Counted from the first letter of the stretch, positions 14,016 through 26,573 are shown. The stretch is 64,000 nucleotides of DNA from Meandrina meandrites (GCA_963693305.1 OY855904.1:43081804-43145803); one strand, 5' to 3'. Notes: generated by a model not told the origin, from the letters alone. Made by a program: numbers and translations.

Positions 14016-17000
14016 CTATTTGGTCTCCGCGCGTTTTGCTAGCTCCTGCACTTCCTCATCTGTGGTCAAATCTTTCTTCTGTATCATGGCCTTGTTGCTC
14101 AGAGTGAGATCTCCCCACTGAGAAGGCAGCTCACGTAAAGCGGCACTGTAGGGAAGGCCGCTTGTAGGGTGAAGGTTCTCCCAGTGGGATCGGCGAGCCC
14201 TGAATTGAAGTAAAATAATATTTCTCAATCGGACAATGGCGTTTAACCCTAATAAAAGAGCATCTTGCTATTCTTTGAAACCATTATATGCTTACAATTT
14301 TAGATCATAATTGTTTTATTATACATTGTTTGAAAGAAAATAACGGCAAACGCACTGTTGAAGAAACGAATCGACGAGCCATGTTTTTACTTCCCTGTGT
14401 GCACGATGCCACTCACCACCCGTGAGCTTTCTTTTAGAAATCAAGCATTGCGCGCGCAACCTACAGATTGTTCACTAATCTGGTAGCAGATTAGTGAATA
14501 ATCTGCAGGATGCGCTGATTCCCAGAATTAACTGTAGGCTCTTACCAAATGAGAAGACAGATTGTGACTACAATGTATAACAATTAACAGTAACTTTACC
14601 AAATTAATTATTGAAGGTATTTTCTTCAGGTGAATGTCAAACGCGGGTCCATCTCACACCCTTTTACCCCTAACCGGCCGTTACCAACTCCAAACATGAA
14701 GCAGGGTATACCCCTGGGATATTATCTTACTTGGTTCTTTCCTCACAATACGTGCTTCTCAATGAGGTGGTTTACCATTTGCGCGCTAAGCTGTATCCCT
14801 GGGGTATTCACTAGATCACTTACCTAGCCATAACCCACGGGTAAGTATGCTGCCGAAGGGCGTCTCCCCAAAATTTACCCTTCAGACTATCATCATTTAT
14901 CTCTTACTTAGCTTTACCCCTGGGAACTCCCTTACCTCGCCCTAACCCACGGGTAGGTGTGCTACCAAAGGGTATCTCCCCAAAATCTACACTTCGGACT
15001 GTGATTATTTATCTCTTACTTAGCTTTATCCCTGGGAACTCCCTTACCTGGCCCTAACCCACGGGTAAGTGTGCTGCCGGAGAGCGTCTCCCCACAAGCT
15101 GTGCTTCTCACTAGCGGGAGGCAGTTTACCTCTTTCTTTAGCAAGCTGTTGAAAAAAATAGAGGTGAGGTTCATTATAAAAGATTGCCAATCTGCCTGAC
15201 CACACGAGCAAAACGCCAGAGCAAAAAGGTTACGGATCTAATCACTGTCTAGCGGAAGGGCCCGGGCCTTGTCTTTTTTTGCAGTACAATATTTCTATCG
15301 ATATCTTTTGACGCCACGTTCTTTTTGGAGAGAAAGTGGCCCACGTTCACTTAGCAGACGGAGCTTTCCGGAAACTGAGGGCTGTGTTCCCAGGCTAATG
15401 TTCATGCCATTGCATCCCTGGGCACTCTTCCAAACGTACGCGTGTCTACTGAAATTAAAAAATAAGCATTGGTACTTGCCTCTTCGGCGATAGCTCGGAC
15501 GTGGTAAGGCTCCATTCCACAGCACGCACCAATATAGCGAATCCCCATATTGTAAGCTTCACGAGCATACCTTTGTATGTCAAACCGACTGAGCAATCGA
15601 GTCTCTAAAGCTGGGAGAAAAAAAAGCAAGAAACAGTATAATTGCGCTATGAAACCCGAGAGAAAAATAACTTCAAGACAAAGAGGTGCACAATGAAACT
15701 TTCAAGTTGTTCGTTATGTACTATATCATACATGTGATATAATGTTTCATGACGCTTCCAAACACGGAGATGATAGTTGAAAATACGACGCGCAGCGGAG
15801 TATTTCTAACAACTGACCACGCGGTGTTTGGAAATGTGATGAAACACTCTCTTGAGTGCCTGATATATCTTCTCAATCGAAACATAAGGCAAGGGTTAAG
15901 TTGGGTTGTAAGTAGTTTATTAAATGGCATACGTTTCACCTGCAAATGTTGTATTTGCCGATCTTTCGAAAAAAAAAAATAACCGCGACTTACGGTCCGT
16001 ATGGAAAACTCCCGACCAGAAAGGAACCAATTACAATGCTCGGACTACTTTGAATTATAAGAAAGTTTGAGAATATTCGTTTTAGGCCCTATTTAATGGC
16101 CTCGGGTTCTTGAGACAACCCTCCCCCGAGTAACCCTGGGCGAGCTAACTTTTCCCTAAAATGTTGAAAGATTCCACCAATTTTTACTATTTTATAGGCA
16201 TGCTTTTTATATTTTAATGATAAATTTATATTTTAAATTTATTATTTTACTCGAAGACATTAGCTTTTAATATAGCTACTCTCAAATTCGATTCAAAATA
16301 AAGTTCATGTATGTATATATGTAACGGTTTATATGATCCTCACCGAGTTGTCTCGGGCGGCGAGGGTGGGCGAGTTGTCTTGTCTCGGCAGGTGGGATAA
16401 CCCTGGCAAGCGGGACAACTTTCTTCATATAAATACTTTGGCTCGCCTATCCGGGACAACCCGCGGCGTGCCGAGTGTCATGTATTTTCGAAATGTCAGG
16501 ATTTAAAGCACAAATTTACATTACAAAAGCAAAATAAACTCAGCAAAGCCCACACTAATCGAATAAATGAAAAAAACTCAAACGAAGAAAGAAACCTGGG
16601 GATATGAATATTAAAAAAGCTTTATGAATAATCAAGGTGGGGTCAACTTTGACTCGGCTAGCAGGGACACCTTTTTCTCATATAAACGCTCGATAAAGTT
16701 GCCTCGGTAGGGAGGGTTGTCTCGGGTACCCGAGACCACATAATCTGGGCCTCAGTTTTAACTTTTATGTTTGTCAGGGTCAATGTACGTTTGTAGGGGA
16801 ATTCTTTTGAGAAGAACTTTCAAGTTTCGCTGTTTATTTTGTTTTGCAAGATGGTTTTAACTACCGTACCAAAAGGAAACTCGGCCAACCCTGTAAATCC
16901 AGTTTTACTGGCGGGGTTGCTGTGGTCCATGCATTCCGGCGTCCTGTATCCTATTGGTTGAACGATCAGGTGACGTTTCAATCCAGCCTTCTCCAAACTC

Positions 17001-20000
17001 TCTTTCACGACTTTCATCGTTTTTAAGCACACGTCTGGATCAAAGAAGCAGTTGATACCTACGATGTCAGCTCCTGCAAGATGTATTTTGTAAGTGATAT
17101 TGAATTAAATGATTAAATGCTTTTGTGAAAACGCCTTCTTTTCCTTTTTATAAAATAAATTAGCTGCGATGTAAGGAATTCGAAAAATTACTAATTCAAA
17201 AAATTACTTTTTCTAAAAATTACTTCCGTGCAATTTCCTTTTCCTTCTATCCAGGCTCCGCGCGCTTACTTTTCATTCCCGATTTCCCAGCGGCCTGTAC
17301 GAATAAAAGAGGCCTCTACGGAGGAGGGAGAGGAAGCAGCTACATCAAAGGCATTCATTTTGCTTGTAAATATAGCTAAGCTTGAAAAGAAACGTAAGGT
17401 ACAAGACCATCACAGTTGAAAGTATTTTTTCCCCTTGGGTTTGAAATTTCTAAACTCTCTAACTGATTGCTAAAAGTCGAGCACCCTTAGAATGGACAAC
17501 TTTCTTTTCCAACCAACCATTCCGCCATCCAAAACCAGTCATAAGTTGTCTTATGCGTTTTTCGGGTTCTTGGCGGGGATTCTATGTTTCCAAGGCAGTG
17601 GTAACATTTTTCCCGCGCTGAACACTGGTAACGCGTTTTCTCGCGCTTGGCAAAATCAAATGGTAGCACGTTTTCCCGCGCGCAGTGGTAATATTTTCCC
17701 GCGCCTAGCACCATGTTTTTTCCGTGTTTGAAAATATGGCTTTCGCTTTGGGTTCTGTTTGATTCCCTGCTTTTTCGCCTTTGTCGTGATTGGCATATGT
17801 GTTTACTTCGGTTCATTGTTTTAACAACAGCCGCTTAAAAACCGTTTTAGCAATCTTTAACTGAAGTGTCAAAATAATTTCACCGTTACCTGCTTTAGCG
17901 ATTCTGACAGCACATTCATCAACAGGCACTCCTTCAAAATCTCCAGCCAAACAGATATTGAGGCACATAACAACTGGTTTGCCTGTGGCCTTCATCACTT
18001 CAATCGCCCATTCTGCTTCCTCCACGTAGAAAAACGTCTTGAAAACAAGTAACAAAAAAAAACCATTAATTTGGCAAGAAAATCGCGCACTGAAAAGATA
18101 GAAGAAAGGGATTTTAACATCAAATTGTAATTTCTAAAATCCATCAAATCGTCAATACTACTTCGGATGTCTCCAAAGTTTACTAATCCTTTGAGAAAAA
18201 CTTATTCCTCAAAAATATCCCCAAAAATCACCAAAAACTAGAAAAAACACCGCACCACAAAACATAGATTCGTGTAATGAGCGGAGAGATTTTGGATTGC
18301 TTGAAACGCGAACTAGATATTCCGGCATTGCCAGGTTAAGCGGTGAAAAAATGGGCTTCAGGTGTACCCACCGCCTGAAGAATTCAGTCCAACTGAGCTT
18401 TTTTCACAAGTCTATCAATGAAACTAAAAAAATATTTTGAAAATTGGAAATAAATGTACCGGGCATATCATATCCTGGAAACATTCAAGAGTTCACTTCA
18501 TTTCCCGCGCTACCGAAAACAGTTCATACTTATGACGTAGCTCTTGAGAGTTCGGTTTATATATTGTTTCCGACTGGCTGTTATTTTCGCGGGAAAATGT
18601 ACAACAAAATGTCAATCAGTATCCGTTGGGCCAGATGTAAATTCTGTAGAATCTCAGACATTTTTATCAAGATCAATGGATGGATGAATTATAGACTAAC
18701 GAAGAGAAATGTATTTTTACTTGTGTTAATATCTATTCAAAACCTACCTACTTATTGCAATTAATAAGTTGAATACTTTCAGCGAAATTTTCGTACGTGT
18801 ATGACGAGGTCTTAAATGCAAATTAAACTTACCTCTGCTAGTAAGAAATCCACGTCATTCTTCACAAACACGTCGATCTGTTTCCGGAACTCGTTCTGAA
18901 CAACCTCTTTTCCCATGCCTGACATGTAGGAAGGCGTTTGGCAAAAATTTCCTGCTACGAGGGCGTCACCCTCGTTGGCCACTTCACGCGCGAGATCACA
19001 CGCGGCTTGGTTAATGAGCTCGCACTGAAACACAATGTACACGCAGAGTTGTACTCAGTTGTTAATGATACGCTTTTTGTTGCTATATTTGGCAAAGGGA
19101 AATAAAGATAAATAAAATTATGCGGTGCGCGGGAAGCGGGACGCGGGATGCCTGAACACCCACGCGTGGCATAATTTATTATGCTCTAGATCACCTCCTC
19201 CAAAATAGTAAAAAACATTAAATTAAATTTAAAATGTAGACTGAACACTCTCGATCCTACCAAGTTGCTATTGATACGCTTTATGCCGTTTTTTTTTTTA
19301 AAAAAAAAACAACAACAAAAGGTAACGTTTTGTCGTTCCGAGCTCGCATTTTTTTCTGTCTTGTGTTTGCGCAAGACTTTTTTTAACCTTTGGTAGTGCA
19401 GCTTCACCATTTCTCTACTTTGGCTGTGCAGGAATTTTTTGGTAATTGCTCAACACCCCCTAGCTCTCAAAATAAAAAAAAATGGTCTATCCATAATGCT
19501 AATGGTTTTCAAGTAGATTTCAGATATAATTCTTGAAAAACAATTCAAGTCGTTACCCCAATCTTCTCGGAAGCTGTATTTCCTCGATTTTGTAGCTTGT
19601 CATCGCTGGCGTAGAAAGTAAAGGTCTGCATGACATCAGCGCCTGCGCGAAGGAACTCGCGATGCAGTTGGCGAACTGTAGAGAAAATATAACGGAAAAA
19701 AAATTCAACAATAGCCCGTGATTTAACAGTCGTAGAAGTAACGCCTTAGTTTTTGGGGGTTTCTTATGTTATTTCACCTGCGTGTCTTACTTACCTTCTG
19801 GCCTGGGCGTCAAGAGATGCAGTCCGAACAAAATGGAATCGAGGTTGCTTCGATTGCGTTCGAATATGTTCGAGTTCATCCGGTTTTGTTCGATTAGTTC
19901 AACAATCAAACCCACAGCAAAATTAAATGTTTCATTTTGTTCGATAAACGAACGCAATCGAACACGAATCGTTCGATTCAGTTTGATTGTTTTTTTTGTG

Positions 20001-23000
20001 AATTGATTTTGTTCGATTAATTAGATACCCCAGGAGAGGCGAGGGCGAAATCGAAATTTTGGCTGCGATCGCGACGATCATCGTTCGTTTTTACCTACAT
20101 AAATATCGTTTGTTAGGAAATAGAAGTGGTAAACAGCACAAAAGAAGAACAATATTACTACCTTGATTTACTAAAAGGTACTTAAAGGAATTTAAGCAGA
20201 TGTATGAAGTTCTGAAGTATTTTTAAGGGCATTGGGATTATTTGGCTTACTTTGCATAAAATATTACCCTTAATGCTGCAGTAATCTTTTGGCCTTTTCT
20301 ACTGCCCCCCTCCCCCCCCCCCCCCCCCCCCCCCCCCCACAACCAGACTCGAAGAAGAAAATCTATTAATAGCTCAGTTCTATTTTGGTTCCTAAAGTAA
20401 GCTTGTTAGCCAGGTACAGTTAATGGATTGCTCGCTTTAGAGAGCAAAGACCTTTAGCCACATTAAATAGGACTCGGAACTAGGCTTCACGGCTAATTTG
20501 AAGGCGTTCACAACCGTTATTGATATTTGGCTTGAACTTTTCCGTGGCTAAAGACTTCAAAACATTCTGATATAATGTTCGGAAGGAGTCTTTACATTTC
20601 AAAAATTTTTGTTACATTCGGGGTTTTGAATAAGACATAAAGCGGCTTCCTCGAGCCTTTTGCTCGCTGTGAATCACTCCCGGGATTTTGAGCCCATACA
20701 TAAATTTAGAAAGCTTCAGACCTCTCGTGCTGGTCCTTTTAAAGTTTGTAAACATTAAATTCCGTAACTTTTTAAGTTGTAAACAATTAAATTGGTGCAT
20801 GGGGAATTCATGAATCTATGATAGTCTTCTTGGTCCAAAACGACATACATTAACTGAGCTGAGATTAGCCCAATGATGCGGCTTCGGAGCAAAACGATAC
20901 GTAGCAGTGGTCGGGAGGCACGGGAAGACGCGTTTAATCCAAATTTAGAGCATAAATCAATAGTTTAACAGGAACGGACAAAAGCCCACATCTAAACTCT
21001 AATTTTTGATAACGCAAAATAGTCGTAAAATTGAATCAAGGTAGATCAAATTTGCATCATATCTGCCTTAGATCTATCCTACGGAGACACTTTCTCTGCT
21101 CGTCACGCCTCCCTTCCCAAAGAGCCTGACCTTTCTTCCACGCTTTTGCAATATTGTATCAAATTTACAGTCACGCAAATAAAGCTTGTTGTTGTTGTTG
21201 TCGGATCTCATTGCATGTTTATGCAAATCAGCAGTTTCTGCCGTGCGCTCGATGAAGGGACCTCCCGATCAAAATTTTAATTTTTTGCGGTCTTCATTGA
21301 CCAATTAATCGATAAGAGATCATTACCAGCGTCTGCTTGTTCCACGGTAGCTTCTGTTGTGTACACGCCAGCCTTCACATAGCCTCGCTTCTCCAGGGTA
21401 TGCAAGAAACTGCCATCTCCGATAATGACCTCGCCAGCGTCTAGGCGCTCTAATATTCCGCGCTTTAGAGAGAGAGAGAAAAATCGACCCGTGGTCGTGT
21501 TTGCACTACGTACACATGGAGCAGAATTGAAATGTTCGAAAACGATGTTGTTCTCTTATCTTTGGCATGGTGAAAAACGTCGACTAACTGCAGCTCAAGT
21601 TATGGTCGGAGTACTGCTGTGCATTTTCTTTTATTAAACTGGTTTTGTTGACGGTAACTCAACCACCCATTAACATACGGCGACTGGCTTGACTTGACAG
21701 TCCAGTTGCACGTGTTTTCATTTTTGAGAAACTGCTTTACTTTTCCTCAGTTAATTTAAGGTGGCCCGCGGCTATTTCTGGGAACGGAGGTGCTCTTTTC
21801 TAAATCGAGTTTTCGGCATGTAAACGTTAACCGATTTCTCTGATTTTTCGCAATCGAAATAACAAATGTTCAAATTTTATAAAGCTTTGAACTTTAGGGC
21901 GAACAAAATAAACGAACACGAGATATTAGCGTTTTTAAAAAAATCAATTTATGAAAAAAATGCGAATATTTTCCAAACGCGACGATAGGTTTTTTTCTAA
22001 TTAATGTCAACAAGTTCAAATTATCCAAGTTTTAATGTGAGCAAGTTTCAACGAAATCGGCTGGGTAGAAATTGCTGCACAGTTGACTGTTGAATTTTTG
22101 CTTCAAAATATTATGCTTGTGTATAATAGGGAGCTGTTATAATTCTAAGGGGACAGACCACGAACACAATAGTATAACAACGCTTAAGGTGGCTCGATCG
22201 AAATAAATGACGCGCTGTATGCCTGGCTAAAAACTCTAATAACTTCACCATTTCTGACTCGATTTCCCTGAAACTTTCGCATTTTATACGAAATTTATCG
22301 TGGAATAATATGTATGTCAATATGTTGATCTAATATTCGTTGGTTTTGCGCGATGTTACATTTATTGAACACTACTTTTTGGATAAAACTGCTATTTACA
22401 GATAACTGAGCGCTAAGATTTCGTTTAAACTTCTGCAGTAAGCTCGTAATACCATCTTGCCATGACTGTTCAAGTTTCCGCAAAATCGTCGGAACAGAAA
22501 CCCCGGAACAATTTGGACATCAAAATATTAACTCCGGGCGAACTTCGAAGTTTGGAACACTCCTGCGCTTCCAAATTTCACCTAAAAGCACAACAACCGA
22601 AGTAAAAGAAGGTTCAATGTATCAGTTTTATTAGCTCCAAATCACATTCGGCTATTTGTAACGATGAAAAAGTTTGAGCTAATGTTATAAACTCACCTTT
22701 TGTGTCAAAATGTAGCGAAGTCGCCAAATTTACGTTTTTCTGAATTATATGAAAACTAACCGGACGAATCGAATAAAACTACCGGGACATTTAAATGAAT
22801 ATCTTACACACACTTTGCGCTATTTTACGTTTCTGGAGCTACCTTGATGTGGATGAAATATATGTTTAAAGGGAAGCACTGCTTCAACTCTGTTGTGAAC
22901 ACGGCCTTGTTGTCATTTAAATTGTTGTAGACAAATGAAGCAGAAGAGGTTTACGATGCGTAAATTGAGAATTTTAAAATATTCATTTTTTTAGAATTAA

Positions 23001-24602
23001 AAAAAATCTACCGATTTTTTTCTTTTATTTTCAAGTATGAAATTGATTTTTTTTAAAAACGCTAATATCTCGTGTTCGTTTATTTTGTTCGCCCTAAAGT
23101 TCAAAGCTTTATAAAATTTGAACATTTGTTATTTTGACTGCCAAAAATCAGAAAAATCGGTTGAGGTTTACATGCCGAAAACTCGATTTAGAAAAGAGCA
23201 CCTCCGTTCCCAAAAAATAGCCGCGGGCCACCTTAAAGAAAATCCATTAGAACTTTGCAAAAGTCGGTTCTGTGACTCGTCAACGCCGAAACGATAAACT
23301 ACCCACTTACACGGAAAAACTGAAAACGGAAGACCTGACCGCGGGATTTTTTCCGTTCGTGGAAAAAAAGGAACGTGATATTAAAAGCATTGGCTATTAA
23401 GAGTTTATGTAATATATTATTAAAACTATAATAATTATTATAGGATTTAATGTCATTCGGTAAACTATTACTTGACATGCTGGATTTTTTCCGTCCATTT
23501 ATTGATTTCTTGCTCAAGTTATTTGTAGTGTTACCAAATAATTTCCAAGCTTAGTAGCCCATAAAGGTACAAAATAAATTTTAATCGCTAATGGTTTAAC
23601 TTAATTTCTTTAAAACCTTTCATGGTTTTGTTGACCAAAGCGACGCCAATATGATTTCGTGGTTAGCCCGTCTGACTTTTCTTGCCTGTGAGAGGTACTT
23701 AAAATTGAAGTGACTCTAGTGCACACTTTACATCATTCGCTCTTCAAATGACAATATTGTATCTTCGATGGCAAAGTCGTCAAAAAAAAATTATGACGTC
23801 GCAAAATTCAGAGCTCGATCCATTCCTTCCATTCCATTGCGCGGTCAGTTTTGTTAAGTCTTCGGAAATCTTCGTAGTTTTTGCTGTAATTCGCGCTTTA
23901 AGGCGCAGAAAGCAAAATTTCTTCTTAAGTTTACTTAATAATGGATTCTTTAAGCGTTTGGCTGCTTTAAAATCGCTAAAGAAAGAATGTTGAAATTTTG
24001 GTTCATTCACGTGAAAGTAATGGGTATTGCAGTAGATGTAGTCTTCAGAGTTCTTGGTCAAAAACGACACCGATTTAGCTGAGCTAAGATAAGCCCTAAT
24101 TGAAAGATCCCTATCAAAATACTGTATCAAGATAGATCAAATTTGCATCATATCTGCCTTAGATCTATCCTACGGAGACACAAACAACGGCTGCGAACAA
24201 GGAGACCGGCTAACTCTTCATCTGCTCGTCACGCACTGACCTAAGATCTCGATTGCACAATTATGCAAATCAGAAGTGTCTGCCGTGCGTTCGATGAAGG
24301 GACCTCTGTATTTTAGTTTTGCATTCTTCCGTCATTGACCGTTAAACGATAACATATGATTACCGGCCTCTGCTTGTTCCACGTTAGCTTCTGGTGTCCA
24401 CATGCCAGCCTTTACGTAGCCTCGCTTCTCCATGCAGAACCCGAAACCGCCATCTCCGATAATGACCTCTCCAGCATCTAGGCGCTCTAATATTCCTCGC
24501 TTTGATGAGAGAGAAAGAGAAGAAAAATCGACCCGTGATCGTGTTTACACATGCACAAAATTGAAAAGGTCAAAAGCGATGCTGTTCTCTTACCTTTGGC
24601 AT
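14016..24602 (-). CDS. BHMT: Betaine-homocysteine S-methyltransferase (nine exons)
   Basis: A cytosolic zinc enzyme that moves a methyl group from betaine to homocysteine, giving dimethylglycine and methionine. The exons on the minus strand are 24602-24594, 24499-24364, 19675-19557, 19024-18833, 18037-17890, 17073-16870, 15610-15480, 15145-15048 and 14199-14016. They total 1221 nt in compatible phases, giving 406 residues, the length of human BHMT. Family blocks are visible: [32 protein letters not shown], the zinc Cys in GINC and the zinc pair GACCG, and [14 protein letters not shown] near the end. Intron 7 uses a GC donor (GCAAGT). Exon 5 is unusually diverged: [10 protein letters not shown] stands where relatives have a CIGP-type motif, and TFFYVEE replaces the usual YFEHVEE. 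Exons 1-2 and exon 8 are duplicated nearby. With both zinc motifs kept, activity is likely but not certain. Confidence 0.92.
14712..15033 (-). repeat. Three degenerate tandem copies of BHMT exon 8
   Basis: The intact exon 8 (15145-15048) is followed at a 112-bp step by a copy at about 15033-14936, another at about 14921-14824, and a third, more decayed copy at about 14810-14712. Donor sites at 15047, 14935 and 14823 are exactly 112 apart. The second unit reads HTYPWVRAR at its end but has a TAG where the intact exon has Gln. The third stays open across [13 protein letters not shown] and keeps a GTAAGT donor. The 5' halves have lost the exon reading and the clear acceptor. They are probably dead copies, though splicing of unit three cannot be excluded. 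Confidence 0.8.
16085..16751. mobile_element. Inverted-repeat element in BHMT intron 6
   Basis: The ends begin GGCCC and share CTCGGGT and GAGACAACCCTCCC as imperfect inverted repeats. The interior repeats the GGGACAACT-type motif. No coding region or convincing target duplication was seen. Confidence 0.5.
17570..17706. repeat. Degenerate tandem repeat in BHMT intron 5
   Basis: The block TTTTCCCGCGC with GGTAA or GGTAG recurs about four times at 25-40 bp spacing. It has no other recognisable content. Confidence 0.5.
21327..21568 (-). pseudogene. BHMT exon 1-2 duplicate, exon 1 donor mutated
   Basis: The exon 2 copy (21462-21327, 136 nt, same length and phase as the real exon) is fully open and keeps an acceptor and a GTAATG donor. 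It differs at several residues: [13 protein letters not shown] stands where the main exon has [13 protein letters not shown]. The exon 1 copy (ATGCCAAAG, 21568-21560) is followed by ATAAGA instead of the GTAAGA found after the real exon 1, so its donor is lost. It lies between exons 2 and 3 of the gene. It could be a relic or a mutually exclusive exon joined to the upstream exon 1. Confidence 0.8.
21760..23232. mobile_element. TTAA-flanked non-autonomous element, 1.47 kb
   Basis: Terminal inverted repeats of about 180-200 bp begin GGTGGCCCGCGGCTATTT and both flanks are TTAA. The duplicated partner has the empty site (ATTTAAAG, about 25,003-25,010), so target and boundaries are supported directly. 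No transposase is visible. A second TTAAGGTGGCTCG end near 22,188 suggests a related element nested inside. Confidence 0.8.
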
Positions 24603-24765
24603 GGTGAAAAACGTCGATTAACTGCAGCACGCAGATTCGATATCAGCAAAAGAAAGTTATGGTCAGAGTACTGCTGTGCATTTTCTTTTATAAACTGGTT
24701 TTGTTGACGGTAACTCAAACCACCGATTAACATACGGCGACTGGCTTGACTTGACAGTCCGGCTG

Positions 24766-24946
24766 CTGACTCGTCCCCAGTCGTCTTCATATAACACGCG
24801 GCAAAGGAAGAGTTGCGCACGAGGTAGGGGAGCAGGGGATGATGCGCTTTCTCCCTACCCATCTCACCTTGCGCTCCCTTTCTCGGTACCCATCTCTCCC
24901 TGCGTTCTCCTTGCGCGCTGTATGAAGACGACTGGGGACGAGTCAG
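24766..24946. mobile_element. Mutator-type MITE, 181 bp, 9-bp target duplication
   Basis: Inverted ends of about 26 bp begin CTGACTCGTCCCCAGTCG. GTCCGGCTG is repeated directly on both sides. The duplicated partner region has a single GTCCAGTTG here and no insert. A 9-bp duplication is typical of Mutator-like elements. Confidence 0.75.
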
Positions 24947-25301
24947 GTCCGGCTGCACGTGTTTTCATTTTTGAGAAAGTGCTTGACTTTTCCTCAAATA
25001 ATTTAAAGCAAATCCATTAGAACTTTGACCAAAGTCGGTTCTGTGACTCGTCCACGCGGAAACGATAAACTACCCACTTTCAGAAAAAAACTGAAAACAG
25101 AAGACCTGACCTGACCTGATTTTTTTCCGTTCGTGGGAAAAACGAACGTGATATCAAAGCATTGGCTATTAAAAGTTTATGTAATTTACTATTATAACTA
25201 TAATAATCAGTACAGGATTTAATGTCATTCGGTAAACTATTAAATAAAGTGACGGACGCGTCCTCAAAAGTTCCATCTTCCGGCATGCGAACTACTAGTC
25301 C

Positions 25302-25368
25302 AGTTCTGGCCCTCTCTCTGTCACGCAACACTACGGTACTGTTGCGTGACAGAAAGAGGGCCAGAACT
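25302..25368. repeat. Hairpin with 29-bp arms
   Basis: AGTTCTGGCCCTCTCTCTGT and its inverse frame a 9-base loop; the arms carry TCACGCAACA/TGTTGCGTGA. The next foldback begins one base after it. Confidence 0.7.
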
Positions 25369-25600
25369 CATTCTCGTCCCCAGAGGCCGCGATCCTTCTG
25401 GTCTGCGCCAGGAATCGAGACTTCTGGCCGCCTCCAACACCGGAAGTCCGCAATTCACGGACTCATTGTCAAACATGACAAATCTGATTGGCTGAAAAAC
25501 ACAGAACGAGACCTCTGCGCATGCTCAGAAATTGGGATCAGCCAGAGGTCGCGATTCCTGGCGCAGACCAGAAGGATCGCGGCCTCTGGGGACGAGAATG
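25369..25600. mobile_element. Foldback MITE with arms of about 55 bp
   Basis: CATTCTCGTCCCCAGAGGCC at the left matches the inverse of GGCCTCTGGGGACGAGAATG at the right. AGAACT occurs just outside both ends and may be the target duplication. There is no coding capacity. Confidence 0.65.
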
Positions 25601-26266
25601 GTCAGAACTGGACTATGCGACCATTACCCGATTACTACTACTGGAGCGTGATAGGCCTTATGCATTATAACACACCAAGCCTCGTTTAGGCGAATGATTC
25701 TTAACCTTCTACCACATTCATGCCGTTCTCAGGCGGACATTCTTGACTTCTGCTTTGGGAATTCGTTCTGATAAAATTTTCAGGTTTGCACTTTAAAAGC
25801 GAGGCTTGGTGGTTAAACTTGCCAGTCTGACGTAAATGTGCGTAAGGGCTATTGTCTAGTGGCTGTCTGGCTTTGTGTAGCGGCAAATATCAGTGGCTGA
25901 TTATGATGGCCAAGAAGGGTCATGTAGCGATGTGAAGGTTGCTAAAACAATTATACGGTTCGCACCTGGGTTCTATATCGATGGCAGTCAAGCCGATAGA
26001 TTGCCGCCTAATTGTTGATTCTTGATTAAGCCACAGTTGCTAAGTAATCAGTCACTGGGTTATGCTCATTAGCAATTAAACCAGGAGCCCGAGAATAGAC
26101 CTTTTTCGCTTGGGCGCTTTGTTGCCCCATTACAGACCATGTGATGATACTCTTGAGAATTCCTGGTCTATAGGTCAACGAGGCGCAGTCGAGTTGACTA
26201 TCTCTCATAGAGAACGAGGGCGAGTTGTCAATTTGTTTTAGTAAAAACAATGAAGGATCACAGTCC

Positions 26267-26334
26267 TAGCCTGCGAATACAGCCGCCTCTCATTCGTCGG
26301 AGCGAATGAGAGACGACAGTATTCGCAGGCTATC
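26267..26334. repeat. Short palindrome
   Basis: TAGCCTGCGAATAC and CTCTCATTCG pair with their inverted copies around a short centre. Probably a small MITE. Confidence 0.55.
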
Positions 26335-26460
26335 AAAGTTCAAAACTTACAACTTAATGCACTTTTAAGCCAAAAACGAAGAATAAAATTTTGTGTTTTT
26401 AATACCAGTCGTGTTCTTTTGGGAATCCGTTATTCTGATTGGTTTTCCCATTATCTTCTA

Positions 26461-26573
26461 TTAAACAATTAGATTATGAGCTCGAGAATTCTATGAGGTA
26501 ATAGTTGACGAGGCCGAAGACCGAATCAACTATCACCTCATAGAAATTGAGAGCGAATAATCTAATTGTTTTA
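26461..26573. repeat. Palindromic MITE of about 113 bp
   Basis: The arm TTAAACAATTAGATTAT with CTATGAGGTAATAGTTGA pairs with its inverted copy ending TAATCTAATTGTTTTA. No coding capacity. Confidence 0.6.

Larger units (their letters stand above)
20824..23485 (-). repeat. Duplicated BHMT 5' region (downstream copy)
   Basis: This segment aligns by eye with about 24,038-25,245, which includes the BHMT promoter side, exon 1 and exon 2. Shared blocks include TTTGCATCATATCTGCCTTA, the exon 2 copy, the exon 1 copy, and the TTTAATGTCATTCGGTAAAC end. Without its 1473-bp TTAA element it is about 1.2 kb, like the partner. The copies lie in direct orientation about 3 kb apart. Confidence 0.8.

Noticed and set aside
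15295..15525. Minus-strand frame continuing BHMT exon 7 past its end
   Set aside because: Reads through the GC donor into the intron; the tail does not match BHMT and exon 8 fits in phase.
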